Translations under genes and position numbers: made by a program
The notes under the pieces: generated by a model
Database searches by the model: none
What the model was told of the DNA's origin: nothing
What the model saw: only the letters and a program-made list of their open reading frames with translations
Shown here: positions 26,604 through 35,606 of the stretch, in pieces
How the letters are laid out: every line of letters starts with the position of its first letter
How positions within the stretch are numbered: position 1 is the stretch's first letter
Source: Paenimyroides viscosum
GTDB taxonomy: Bacteria; Bacteroidota; Bacteroidia; Flavobacteriales; Flavobacteriaceae
Length of the DNA stretch: 64,000 bases
Reading direction: 5' to 3'
Assembly: GCF_003858535.1 (NCBI RefSeq)
Contig: NZ_RQTJ01000002.1
Location: forward strand, 62,001-126,000

Positions 26604-26643
26604 ACTACCTTTAATTTTTGATAATTAAGGGTAGTATTTTTTT
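26604..26643 (+). terminator. 13-bp hairpin with T7 ending at the ABC gene start codon
   Basis: ACTACCTTTAATT (26604-26616) pairs with 26623-26635, one T-G pair, loop TTTGAT, then T7 immediately before ATG 26644. It may terminate OsmC transcription or fold in the ABC mRNA leader, or be a protein-binding palindrome. Confidence 0.6.
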
Positions 26644-28332
26644 ATGAAAGAACCGATTTTAAGGGTAGAAAATTTAAGCATTTCTTTTTTACAGGAAAAA
26701 AAATGGAACGAAGTAATCCATTCTATTTCATTTGAAGTTTTTCCGAACGAAATTATTGGTATTGTAGGCGAATCGGGTTCCGGTAAATCGGTTTCAAGTT
26801 TGGCTGTAATGGGTTTGCTTCCTAAAAACGTATCCGATTTAAACACAGGTTCTATTCATTTTAAAAATGAAGATATTACCAATTATTCCGAAAAAGCTTT
26901 TCAGAAAATACGAGGAAAAAAAGTATCGATGATTTTCCAGGAACCAATGAGTTCTTTAAATCCGTCGATAAACTGTGGCGAACAAGTGGCTGAGATTTTA
27001 GAAACACACACTAAGTTATCTGAAAAAGAAATCAAAGCAGAAGTGTTGCGGTTGTTCGATCAAGTAAAACTTCCCGACCCAATTACAATTTATAACAAAT
27101 ACCCACATCAAATTTCAGGTGGACAAAAACAACGTGTAATGATTGCAATGGCAATTGCCTGCAAACCAGAAATTTTAATTGCCGATGAACCAACTACTGC
27201 TTTAGATGTCACCGTTCAACAGGAAATTATTTTGTTGTTGAAAAATCTGCAACAAGAAACCGGAATGAGCATTTTGTTTATTTCTCACGATTTATCATTA
27301 ATATCAGAAATTTGTGATCGTATTCTGGTGATGTACAAAGGCGAAATTGTAGAGCAGAATTCGGCTTTAAACATCTTTAAAAATCCCGAGCATATTTATA
27401 CAAAAGCGTTAATTGCTTCTCGCCCATCGTTAAATGTCCGTTTAAAACGTTTGCCAACCATTCAAGATTATTTAAGCGGAACCGAAAATGCCGCGGCTAT
27501 TTCGCAAGAAGAACGAAAAGAACATTTAGATAAATTGTACGATCAACAACCTTTGTTACGTGTTGAAAATGTTGAGAAACAATATCTTTTAAAAACGCAA
27601 TTATTTAAACCGAACGATTATTTTAAGGCAGTAGACAATGTAAGTTTTAAAATGTACGAAGGCGAAACGTTGGGTTTGGTTGGCGAAAGCGGTTGCGGAA
27701 AATCTACATTAGGAAATGCGATTTTACAGTTAGATCCTGCCACGAAAGGACAAATTTTCTACAGAGATAAAGACATTACCAAATTATCGAAAAGCGAATT
27801 AAAAGAATTGCGTAAAGAAATTCAGATTATTTTTCAAGATCCGTTTGCATCGTTAAACCCAAAAATAACGGTTGGCGAAGCCATCTTAGAACCTATGAAA
27901 GTACATAAACTGCATGCAAACGATAAAGAACGCAAAGAAAAAGTATTGGATTTGCTGAATAAAGTCGGTTTATTACCGGAACATTACGACCGATATCCAC
28001 ATGAATTTTCCGGAGGTCAGCGTCAGCGTATAGGCATCGCTCGGACAATTGCAGTGAATCCTAAGTTGATTATTTGCGACGAATCGGTTTCGGCATTAGA
28101 TATTTCAGTCCAAGCACAAGTATTGAATTTACTGAATGATTTAAAAGACAATTTTGGATTTACCTATTTATTTATTTCGCACGATTTGGCAGTCGTTAAA
28201 TACATTTCGGATCAGATTATCGTTATGAACAAAGGAAAAATAGAAGAACAAAACGAAGCCGATGCTTTAATTGCTAATCCGCAACAGCCTTACACTCAAC
28301 GATTGATTGATGCGATTCCCAAAGGAGTTTAA
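26644..28332 (+). CDS. Peptide-type ABC transporter, two fused ATPase domains
   Basis: A 562-aa protein with two complete ABC ATPases, as in YejF or a DppD-DppF fusion. Domain 1: Walker A GESGSGKS near 41-48, signature SGGQKQR near 158, Walker B ILIADEP near 178. Domain 2: GESGCGKS near 349-356, SGGQRQR near 460, LIICDE near 480. Each domain is followed by an oligopeptide/dipeptide-type C-terminal region (PEHIYTKALI; PQQPYTQRLI). It should power import of peptides or similar solutes. No permease or binding-protein gene lies next to it. A degraded copy of its last ~32 codons lies at 29,887. Confidence 0.92.
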   Translation: MKEPILRVENLSISFLQEKKWNEVIHSISFEVFPNEIIGIVGESGSGKSVSSLAVMGLLPKNVSDLNTGSIHFKNEDITNYSEKAFQKIRGKKVSMIFQEPMSSLNPSINCGEQVAEILETHTKLSEKEIKAEVLRLFDQVKLPDPITIYNKYPHQISGGQKQRVMIAMAIACKPEILIADEPTTALDVTVQQEIILLLKNLQQETGMSILFISHDLSLISEICDRILVMYKGEIVEQNSALNIFKNPEHIYTKALIASRPSLNVRLKRLPTIQDYLSGTENAAAISQEERKEHLDKLYDQQPLLRVENVEKQYLLKTQLFKPNDYFKAVDNVSFKMYEGETLGLVGESGCGKSTLGNAILQLDPATKGQIFYRDKDITKLSKSELKELRKEIQIIFQDPFASLNPKITVGEAILEPMKVHKLHANDKERKEKVLDLLNKVGLLPEHYDRYPHEFSGGQRQRIGIARTIAVNPKLIICDESVSALDISVQAQVLNLLNDLKDNFGFTYLFISHDLAVVKYISDQIIVMNKGKIEEQNEADALIANPQQPYTQRLIDAIPKGV

Positions 28333-28430
28333 GATTGTTTTTTTAATATAATTTTTAAGAAAAAATTAACTGCTTTATATTTTTATCACATTTTTTGTTT
28401 AAATACATTTGATTTTTAATACAATAAAAT

Positions 28431-29783
28431 ATGAAAAAACTAATCACTTTGGCTTTGGCAGCAGTATTTTTTTCCTGTTCTAAAGAAGCTACACCTGAAT
28501 ACACAGTTGTTTCAGGAAAATTTACCGGGGCACCAAAAGGTAAATTTACAATTAAAGGAAATGCTTTTGAAAAAGAAATCAGTGTAAATGAAGACGGCAG
28601 CTTTGCCGATACATTGTATATTGATTACGGCGGAACCTATGAAATGGCAAAAAACGAGATTTATCTTCACAAAGGTAAAAACCTTTCTTTTGAGTTGGAC
28701 ATTCAAAATTTGGATAACATTACATTTTCTGGAGATTTAGCTACAGAAAACAAGTATTTCGCTCAAAAAAAGCAATTGTATAAAGATATTTTGGGAAAAA
28801 CAACTGAACTTTATACACTGGAAGAAAGTCAGTTTTTAGTAAAAATAGATGAGTTTACGCAAAAAAGCAACGAATTACTCGAAGCTTCGACTTTTGTGAT
28901 TGACGATTTCAAACAAAATGAACAAAAAAGTATCGGTTATAATAAAGAGCAATTGTTACGTTCATACTTGTCAATGCATCCATTTTTTACTGATAACCAA
29001 GCGTTTCAAGTATCAGATACGTACCCTAAATCAAATAAAACCATTGACTTTGACAATGCCAAAGATTATGATTTCTCAGTAGCATACCGTGAATTGGTAG
29101 TGCAAAATTTTAGATAGAAAGTATTCGGCGTATTAGAGGAAGGTAAACAAACTTTTAGCGAAAAAATAGCAGCTAATATAAAAAACATCAAAAGCCAAAA
29201 CATTAAAAATGGAATTGCTGAAGAATTCTCTTCTTTTGTAACACTTGACAATCCCGAGATGGAAACGATTTACAATGCAATTGTAGGAGCATCTACCGAT
29301 GAAAATTTTAAGAAAGAACTTACCAAAACCTTTAATAAGTTAAAACACTTAACCAAAGGAAAAACTTCTCCAAAATTCAACCTTGAAAATCACAAAGGTG
29401 GCAATACTTCTTTAGACGATTTAAAAGGAAAATACGTTTACATAGATTTATGGGCTATCTGGTGTGCGCCTTGTATTGCTGAAATTCCGTTTATGAAAGA
29501 GCTTGAAAAGAACTATCACGAAAAAAACATTGAGTTTGTAAGTATTTCGTTAGATGAGAAGAAAGATTACGACAAATGGAAGAGATTTGTCACAGATAAA
29601 CAACTTGGAGGCATACAATTATTTGGAGAGAATGGCATGAATTCAAAGTTTGCAATGGATTATGCACTGGAGAGCATTCCTAGGTTTATCTTGATCGATC
29701 CAAAAGGAAATATCGTAACTGGTGACGCACCAAGACCATCAGATGAGGAACTTGTGGAGTTGTTTACAGAATTAGGTATATAA
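28431..29783 (+). pseudogene. TlpA-like thiol-disulfide oxidoreductase lipoprotein, interrupted by TAG
   Basis: One frame from 28431 to TAA 29781-29783 encodes about 450 residues, interrupted only by TAG at 29115-29117. The first half has a lipobox FFSC (near C16) and a DUF4369-like beta domain (VVSGKFTGAPKGKFTIKG). The second half is a thioredoxin-fold domain with active site WAIWCAPC and a cis-Pro loop ESIPRFILID. Homologous Bacteroidota proteins have this exact two-domain layout, so the halves belong together. A Glu, Gln or Lys codon one base away from TAG is the likely original. ATG 29259 could still give a cytosolic fragment with no signal peptide, unlikely to work. Confidence 0.82.
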
Positions 29784-29820
29784 AAATAAAGCACCGAGCG
29801 CAATTCGGTGCTTTATTTTT
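29784..29820 (+). terminator. Terminator after the TlpA-like gene
   Basis: A 14-bp stem AAATAAAGCACCGA/TCGGTGCTTTATTT with a T-rich tail. The saccharopine dehydrogenase remnant begins right behind it. Confidence 0.85.
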
Positions 29821-29821
29821 T

Positions 29822-29876
29822 TTAATTCCATCGTTATAAGGAACTTCTTTTTTTTGGACGAAAATTCTAAAAATTT
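29822..29876 (-). pseudogene. Remnant of the 3' end of saccharopine dehydrogenase
   Basis: The minus strand encodes KIFRIFVQKKEVPYNDGI, which matches the last residues of the intact gene at 31,946 (ETFGIIFQEKEVPYDGGI). DNA similarity covers about 55 bp, including GTAAGGAACTTCTTT-like stretches. It has lost its stop codon. The gene body would extend to the right but is cut off by the ABC remnant. Confidence 0.75.
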
Positions 29877-29886
29877 TAACGAAAGA

Positions 29887-29982
29887 AAAACAGAAGAACA
29901 AAACAAAGCCGACGCTTTAATTGAACCTCTACAAAAACCATATACCCAAAAATTAATCAATGCTATTCCGAAGGGGATTTAG
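29887..29982 (+). pseudogene. Remnant of the 3' end of the ABC transporter gene
   Basis: About 31 codons to TAG 29980-29982 encode KTEEQNKADALIEPLQKPYT then QKLINAIPKGI, matching the end of the intact gene (KIEEQNEADALIANPQQPYT, then QRLIDAIPKGV). About three quarters of bases agree and there is no indel. The upstream part of the gene is missing, replaced by the saccharopine dehydrogenase remnant. Confidence 0.8.
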
Positions 29983-31092
29983 ATTTACTTTATCAATTAG
30001 TAAGAACCACAATGCAAACGGTATGCAAAATATAAAATAAGAGATATCAACCGTACTTTCTGTAAATGCTTGTGTGAATCCTTGTAAAAAAATATAATAT
30101 ATCAGGTAAATAAATATACTTATAAAAAGTACAACAGCATTGTAGAAATAAACATCATTCCTATTCTTACATAAAAATGAAGTACCTATTGCGATTAAAA
30201 CAAATAGAATGGTGTATTCAAATGGTATTAAGAAAGTTGATTGTACTATAAACGGATTCATTTGTTTAAAATCTTCAAAATGACCATAAACAACAGGAAT
30301 AAATGTTAAGCTAAATATTAGTAAGCTTATAATTCCTAAAAAAGCTAATTGTTTAAACTGAATAGCTTTTGTGCGCCATAAATAGAGAAAGCAGATGATA
30401 TAGGATATTACAAATATATTTCTTGTTGAAATTAATAATCCTATAAATATCCCAGAAATCACTAATGTTTTATGAGTAAATATTTTTTGATTTAATATGT
30501 AAATTAAAGAGCCTAAAACCAATGAAGCATTAAAAAAAATGTTACTGCGGCAAATAACTTCCCACAAATTAAAAAATGATGATAAGATTAATAGTAGAAT
30601 AAAAATTCTAGTAATGGAATTAACTTTTTTATACCACATTAACCAATAAAATAACAACACGCCAATAATTGACAAAAAACCCAATTCACTTACTAAATAA
30701 AAAGGTAAAGCCAGAATAAAATAGAACGGCATTGGTCCTGGTGGATTTCCTGCAAAACTTTTTGCAAAGTAAGCATACTTATTAGTAAAATAACTATCCC
30801 AAAAAGATGTAATTACACTCCACCTATCAACATTTAGGGTTTCAATAGGAATTTTTTTCCAAATCAAAAGACACATAATTATAAAAGCAACTATAAAGCT
30901 AATTTCTATTTTCTTAGTGATAAATTTTAAAAGCTTTGTGTTTCGATATAAAAAAATATACAGTAGTGATATTATAATAGTTAAAAGTGGTGCCCAAGTA
31001 GTAAATCTTTCTAAATATTTGTAGGTAAATAAAAAATTTACTAATAAAAACAAAGCTAAACTGATGTTTCTCTTTAGAAATAAATCCTTCAT
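29953..31092 (-). CDS. Polytopic membrane protein, possible GT-C type glycosyltransferase
   Basis: 379 aa with about 10-11 hydrophobic segments. A loop after the third helix contains NVDRWSVITSFWDSYFTNKY and AGNPPGPMPFYF, which recalls the acidic first loop of GT-C glycosyltransferases; I do not recognise the exact family. Start overlaps the GT2 stop (TAATG), so the pair probably builds and uses a lipid-linked sugar. Its last ten codons (LNPLRNSID) are antisense to the ABC-gene remnant, so its natural C-terminus was probably replaced. Composition is noticeably AT-rich. Confidence 0.65.
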   Translation of the reverse strand: MKDLFLKRNISLALFLLVNFLFTYKYLERFTTWAPLLTIIISLLYIFLYRNTKLLKFITKKIEISFIVAFIIMCLLIWKKIPIETLNVDRWSVITSFWDSYFTNKYAYFAKSFAGNPPGPMPFYFILALPFYLVSELGFLSIIGVLLFYWLMWYKKVNSITRIFILLLILSSFFNLWEVICRSNIFFNASLVLGSLIYILNQKIFTHKTLVISGIFIGLLISTRNIFVISYIICFLYLWRTKAIQFKQLAFLGIISLLIFSLTFIPVVYGHFEDFKQMNPFIVQSTFLIPFEYTILFVLIAIGTSFLCKNRNDVYFYNAVVLFISIFIYLIYYIFLQGFTQAFTESTVDISYFIFCIPFALWFLLIDKVNLNPLRNSID

Positions 31093-31832
31093 TATTGAAA
31101 CATTTTACCTTTATACAAACCTATTTTATTTATAAAATATAGAAAAGATACTTTTAAAACACCTAGACCATATTTAATACTTCTTGATAAATTTATGGAA
31201 GAAGCTTCTTCGAAATATTTAGTTGGGCAGGTTATTTCAGCTATTTCAAAATTCTTATCAAATACCTGAGCCAAAAATTCATTATCAAATACAAAATCGT
31301 CAGAATTATTATTGTATTTTACAGTTTGTAATACTTTTTTTGAAAACGCACGGTAACCAGTATGATATTCCGATAGTTTCTGATTCATCAATATATTTTG
31401 GGTTAGTGTAAGAAATCTGTTCGCAATATATTTATATAATGGCATACCACCTTTTAAAGCACCTTTACCTAAAATTCTTGAAGCGATAACCACATCATAT
31501 AAACCGTTTGCTATAATATAACTCATAGAGTGAATAAGTTTTGGGGTATATTGATAATCAGGATGAAGCATAATTACAATATCGGCATTTAGTTCCAAAG
31601 CTTTATTGTAACAGGTTTTCTGATTGCCACCATAACCTTTATTTTTGTCGTGTTTGATAATATGTTTAATTTCTAAGCGATTAGCTACTTCAGAAGTATT
31701 ATCTAAACTATTATCATCTACTAGAACGACATCGTCAACAATATCAAAAGGAATTTCATTATATGTCTGCTCTAAAGTTTTAGATGCATTATAAGCTGGA
31801 AGTACAACTACTATTTTTTGGTTATTGATCAT
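31092..31832 (-). CDS. GT2 family glycosyltransferase (DPM1/GtrB-like)
   Basis: 246 aa. VVVLPAYNASKTLEQTYNEI near 8-27, nucleotide-sugar motifs VDDNSLDNTS near 38-47 and MLHPDYQY near 87-94, and the acceptor region EYHTGYRAFSKKVL near 158-171. Such enzymes load a sugar on polyprenol phosphate or extend surface glycans. It has no C-terminal membrane helices, so it differs from GtrB. It is the first gene of a two-gene AT-rich unit lying between the ABC-gene remnant and saccharopine dehydrogenase. Confidence 0.85.
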   Translation of the reverse strand: MINNQKIVVVLPAYNASKTLEQTYNEIPFDIVDDVVLVDDNSLDNTSEVANRLEIKHIIKHDKNKGYGGNQKTCYNKALELNADIVIMLHPDYQYTPKLIHSMSYIIANGLYDVVIASRILGKGALKGGMPLYKYIANRFLTLTQNILMNQKLSEYHTGYRAFSKKVLQTVKYNNNSDDFVFDNEFLAQVFDKNFEIAEITCPTKYFEEASSINLSRSIKYGLGVLKVSFLYFINKIGLYKGKMFQ

Positions 31833-31851
31833 TATTTGGGTAAGTCAATTA

Positions 31852-31859
31852 CAAATATA
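31852..31859 (-). promoter_or_regulatory. -7 promoter element of the glycosyltransferase pair
   Basis: TATATTTG on the minus strand, 19 nt before the GT2 ATG. Confidence 0.5.
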
Positions 31860-31910
31860 AAATTAATTGATAGTTTACAGTATTATAATCTATTCAAAAC
31901 TAAAACGGAC

Positions 31911-31936
31911 CCCCCGATTCAATCAAGAATCGGGGG
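31911..31936 (-). terminator. Terminator of saccharopine dehydrogenase
   Basis: A perfect 10-bp GC-rich stem CCCCCGATTC/GAATCGGGGG, loop of six. It lies just after the stop at 31946 on the minus strand; the T run behind it is short. Confidence 0.7.
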
Positions 31937-31945
31937 TATTAATTT

Positions 31946-33304
31946 TTAAATTCCGCCGTCGTAAGGAACTTCTTTTTCTTGGAAAATAATTCCAAAAGTT
32001 TCTAGTTCTTTTAAAACAGGTTCGTAAACCTCTTTTGTAATCGGCATTTGTATTCCCGGTGTTGTAATTTCACCGTTTAATATTTTAAGTGTAATGATAC
32101 CAACCGGCAAACCAACCGTTTTTGCCATTCCGGTTAAAACTGCATCTTCGCCTAAGCAAACCATGGTAGAATCTATCTGAAAAGTTTCAGTACTTCCGGG
32201 CATAGTGTAGCCGAATTTATGATACATTACAATCATGTCTTTATCATTCGGTTGCAACGTCCATTTCTCAGAAAGTATCTTTTCCATAACCTGTGCCGGA
32301 GTTGCATTTTTCAATCCTACTTTTTTATCGTTGTTGAAAAGATCCAAAGCCACAAATTTGTCCCAAACAGTATCGTCTTGTTCAATATTTAAGGTCAATC
32401 GAAACTTTACTTCAACAGAATCGCTTACATGATAATACAAAAACGAATTAATAAACTCGCGATAGGTCATGTTTTCAGAATCTTCAATCGTATAAGTATC
32501 ATCAGTCACACCCAATTGCACCAACATATTCCACGCACGTGAATACCCTACTCTACGCATAGTGCCACGATAAATAGTATGTGCATTTTGCAAACCGTAC
32601 GCTTCGCGGTAACCTAACGAATCGCGGTTTGCATAAGCTTCAAATCTACCAAAACCTTCAATCTCTAAAAATTCGGTACGTTTAAAGATACGTTGGTAAG
32701 GAATGTATTTATAAGTACCCTGTTGTAAAAATTTTGCAGCACCGCCTTGCCCCGCAACAACAACGTTACGCGGATTCCATGAAAATTTATATTTCCAAAT
32801 GTTATCATCAGATTCCGGAGCAACCAATCCACCACAAAAACTTTCAAAATGAACCGGATTGCCCCCTTTTTCTCTAATCTCGTCTAAAACTTTCATGGCA
32901 CTCATGTGATCGATACCAGGATCTAATCCACATTCGTTCATAAAAATTAATCCTTTTGCTTTTACTTCGGCATCCATTTCTTTTAATTCGGTCGAAATAT
33001 ATGATGCAGTGACCAAATGCTTACTAAATTTAAGACAATCGGCAGCAATAATTGGGTGTAAGAAAGCTGGCATCATAGAAATTACTACATCGGCTTTTTC
33101 TATCAATTTGGTGCGTTCCGCATCGTTATGAATGTCTAAAGCAATGGCAAATGCGTTTGGATTGTCTACTATTTTTTCTTGGATTGATGTGATTGACTGA
33201 TCGGCAATATGAAGTTTGAACGGATGTGTTTCGGTACGTTCCAACAAATATTTGATTAAAGAAGAGGTAGATCTCCCGGAACCAAACAACAAGATATTTT
33301 TCAT
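31946..33304 (-). CDS. Saccharopine dehydrogenase family protein
   Basis: 452 aa. The N-terminal Rossmann fold has ILLFGSGRSTSSLIKYL near 4-20 (GxGxxx variant). The C-terminal domain includes MNECGLDPGIDHMSAMKVLD near 122-141 and SFCGGLVAPESDDNIWKYKF near 155-174, typical of LYS9-like saccharopine reductases. It should work in lysine metabolism, linking aminoadipate semialdehyde and glutamate or saccharopine and lysine; direction cannot be told. No lysine genes are adjacent. Its last ~18 codons are duplicated in decayed form at 29,822. Confidence 0.85.
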   Translation of the reverse strand: MKNILLFGSGRSTSSLIKYLLERTETHPFKLHIADQSITSIQEKIVDNPNAFAIALDIHNDAERTKLIEKADVVISMMPAFLHPIIAADCLKFSKHLVTASYISTELKEMDAEVKAKGLIFMNECGLDPGIDHMSAMKVLDEIREKGGNPVHFESFCGGLVAPESDDNIWKYKFSWNPRNVVVAGQGGAAKFLQQGTYKYIPYQRIFKRTEFLEIEGFGRFEAYANRDSLGYREAYGLQNAHTIYRGTMRRVGYSRAWNMLVQLGVTDDTYTIEDSENMTYREFINSFLYYHVSDSVEVKFRLTLNIEQDDTVWDKFVALDLFNNDKKVGLKNATPAQVMEKILSEKWTLQPNDKDMIVMYHKFGYTMPGSTETFQIDSTMVCLGEDAVLTGMAKTVGLPVGIITLKILNGEITTPGIQMPITKEVYEPVLKELETFGIIFQEKEVPYDGGI

Positions 33305-33382
33305 TAATTTGTTTTTTTATCTGCTAAAAGTACTAAAAAAATAGCGCATGAAAAAAAACACGTATCGAAAAATAAAAAAGTG

Positions 33383-33390
33383 TACATTTG
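33383..33390 (+). promoter_or_regulatory. -7 promoter element of the DUF423 gene
   Basis: TACATTTG, 14 nt before ATG 33405. It rules out the in-frame ATG at 33348. Confidence 0.55.
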
Positions 33391-33404
33391 ACAAAAATTT
33401 TCCC

Positions 33405-33797
33405 ATGACTAGAAAGTTAGTAACATTGGCAGCTTTTTTTGGATTTGTTGCAATAATTTTAGGCGCTTTTGGCGCACATGCACTAAAAGAAGTATTAACT
33501 GCAGAACAATTGGTAAGTTTTGAAACCGGTGTAAGGTATCAAATGTATCACGCATTGTTTTTACTGCTAGTTTCGCAATTAAATGTATTAACAGAAAAGA
33601 ACAAGCGCACCATTGGTATTTTAACAACCATAGGCGTTTTTCTATTTTCAGGATCGATTTTTTTACTGGCAACCCAGGGTTTATCAGGCATAAACTTTAA
33701 ATTTTTAGGTCCCGTAACACCCGTTGGCGGATTATTTTTAATACTAAGCTGGTTTTTAACGGCTTTTTATTCCATGAAACAAAAGAACAATTATTAA
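33405..33797 (+). CDS. DUF423 small membrane protein
   Basis: 130 aa with four transmembrane helices. The family signature FFGFVAIILGAFGAHALKEVL is near 10-30 (GAFGAHALK core) and YQMYHALFLL near 45-54. The function of the family is unknown. A start at 33405 (MTRKLVTLAAF) gives the standard length and follows a promoter; the upstream in-frame ATG would add 19 basic residues. Single gene ahead of pckA. Confidence 0.87.
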   Translation: MTRKLVTLAAFFGFVAIILGAFGAHALKEVLTAEQLVSFETGVRYQMYHALFLLLVSQLNVLTEKNKRTIGILTTIGVFLFSGSIFLLATQGLSGINFKFLGPVTPVGGLFLILSWFLTAFYSMKQKNNY

Positions 33798-33818
33798 AAA
33801 AAATACTAAATTTATTAG

Positions 33819-33826
33819 TAAGTTTG
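33819..33826 (+). promoter_or_regulatory. -7 promoter element of pckA
   Basis: TAAGTTTG ends one base before the in-frame ATG at 33828. The transcript should start a few bases downstream, so translation probably begins at ATG 33858. Confidence 0.55.
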
Positions 33827-33857
33827 TATGCAAATTAACACAACACAAGATTTAAAC

Positions 33858-35471
33858 ATGAAGGTTGCAAAATCAATATCTTTAGATAAGTACGGAATTA
33901 ACAATGTAACAGAAATTATTTACAATCCGTCGTATGATGAGTTATTTATAGCTGAAACAGATGAGAACTTGCAAGGTTTTGAACGCGGACAATTATCGGA
34001 ACTTGGAGCTGTAAACGTTATGACGGGTGATTTCACCGGACGTTCTCCTAAAGATAAATACATTGTAAAAGATGCTGTTACAGAAAACACCATTTGGTGG
34101 ACTTCTGAAAACGCTAAAAACGATAACAAACCTATTTCTCAAGATACTTGGGAAGCTTTAAAGCAAAACGCAACTTCTGAATTATCAGGAAAAAAATTAT
34201 ACGTTGTGGATGCTTTTTGCGGTGCCAACGAAGATACTCGTTTAAAAGTTCGTTTTATCATGGAAGTTGCTTGGCAGGCACATTTTGTAAAAAATATGTT
34301 CATACGCCCAACCGATGCTGAATTAGAAAACTTTGGCGAGCCTGATTTCGTGGTAATCAACGCATCTAAAACTTCATTTAAAGATTACAAAACACACAAC
34401 TTAAATTCTGAAGTTTACGTAGCTTTTAACTTAACCGAAAAAATTCAATTAATTGGTGGTACCTGGTATGGTGGTGAAATGAAAAAAGGTCTTTTCTCTA
34501 TGATGAACTACTATTTGCCATTACAAGGAATTGCTTCAATGCACTGTTCTGCAAACAAAGGTAAAGAAGGCGATGTTGCTGTTTTCTTTGGTTTATCAGG
34601 AACAGGAAAAACTACTTTATCAACAGATCCAAAACGCGAATTAATTGGTGATGATGAGCACGGATGGGATAAAGACGGTGTTTTTAATTTTGAAGGCGGA
34701 TGTTATGCTAAAACAATTGATTTAAGTAAAGAACACGAACCAGAAATTTTTGCAGCTATTAAGCGTGATGCTTTGTTAGAAAATGTAACGGTTGATGCTG
34801 ATGGAAAAATTGATTTTAAAGACGGATCTGTAACACAAAACACTCGTGTTTCTTATCCTATCGAGCATATAGAAAATATTGTAAAACCGGTTTCTAAAGC
34901 AGGTCACGCTAAAAAAGTTATCTTTTTAACGGCTGATGCTTTTGGGGTTATGCCTCCGGTTTCTAAATTAACGCCAGAACAAACAAAATACTATTTCTTA
35001 TCTGGATTTACAGCAAAATTAGCCGGAACAGAGCGCGGTGTTACACAGCCAGAACCTACTTTCTCTGCTTGTTTTGGTAAAGCATTCTTAAGCTTGCACC
35101 CAACAAAATACGGTGAAGAATTAGTTAAGAAAATGGAAGAACACAACGCTACCGCTTACATGGTGAACACTGGTTGGAACGGTACCGGAAAACGTATTTC
35201 TATTAAAGATACCCGTGCAATTATCGACCGTATTTTAGATGGATCTATCGAAAATGCTGAAACTACCATTGTTCCAATTTTCAATTTAGCTGTTCCAACA
35301 GGTTTAGAAGGTGTTGATACCAACATTTTAGATCCTAGAAACACGTATTCAGAAGCTTCTGAGTGGGAAACAAAGGCTACAGATTTAGCACAATTGTTCG
35401 TAACAAATTTCGAAAATTATACAGATAACGAAGAAGGAAAATCATTAGTTGCGGCTGGCCCACAATTATAA
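33858..35471 (+). CDS. pckA: Phosphoenolpyruvate carboxykinase (ATP)
   Basis: About 537 aa. It converts oxaloacetate and ATP to phosphoenolpyruvate, CO2 and ADP in gluconeogenesis. [14 protein letters not shown] near 56-69, the kinase-1a P-loop [13 protein letters not shown] near 240-252, metal-binding [20 protein letters not shown] near 259-278, and the adenine-binding end. All catalytic regions are intact. ATG 33858 gives a length close to E. coli PckA (540); an in-frame ATG ten codons earlier abuts the -7 box and is unlikely. Confidence 0.95.
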   Translation: MKVAKSISLDKYGINNVTEIIYNPSYDELFIAETDENLQGFERGQLSELGAVNVMTGDFTGRSPKDKYIVKDAVTENTIWWTSENAKNDNKPISQDTWEALKQNATSELSGKKLYVVDAFCGANEDTRLKVRFIMEVAWQAHFVKNMFIRPTDAELENFGEPDFVVINASKTSFKDYKTHNLNSEVYVAFNLTEKIQLIGGTWYGGEMKKGLFSMMNYYLPLQGIASMHCSANKGKEGDVAVFFGLSGTGKTTLSTDPKRELIGDDEHGWDKDGVFNFEGGCYAKTIDLSKEHEPEIFAAIKRDALLENVTVDADGKIDFKDGSVTQNTRVSYPIEHIENIVKPVSKAGHAKKVIFLTADAFGVMPPVSKLTPEQTKYYFLSGFTAKLAGTERGVTQPEPTFSACFGKAFLSLHPTKYGEELVKKMEEHNATAYMVNTGWNGTGKRISIKDTRAIIDRILDGSIENAETTIVPIFNLAVPTGLEGVDTNILDPRNTYSEASEWETKATDLAQLFVTNFENYTDNEEGKSLVAAGPQL

Positions 35472-35491
35472 TCCTCTTGAAATATTAAATT

Positions 35492-35518
35492 AAAGTCCAA
35501 CAATTGTTGGACTTTTTT
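35492..35518 (+). terminator. pckA terminator
   Basis: A 24-nt perfect palindrome (AAAGTCCAACAA/TTGTTGGACTTT) followed by T tract. Confidence 0.8.
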
Positions 35519-35570
35519 GCTTTAAAACAACTTCTTAATCTAGGTTAACAGCCAACAAAATACATTGTAG

Positions 35571-35578
35571 TAATTTTG
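35571..35578 (+). promoter_or_regulatory. -7 promoter element of the YceI gene
   Basis: TAATTTTG, 28 nt before ATG 35607. Confidence 0.55.
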
Positions 35579-35606
35579 ACTTATTAAACTTTTAAAATAA
35601 ATCAAA

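Noticed and set aside
29953-31832. O-antigen or capsule gene cluster
   Set aside because: Only two glycosyltransferase-type genes, with no nucleotide-sugar synthesis, flippase or polymerase genes around them.
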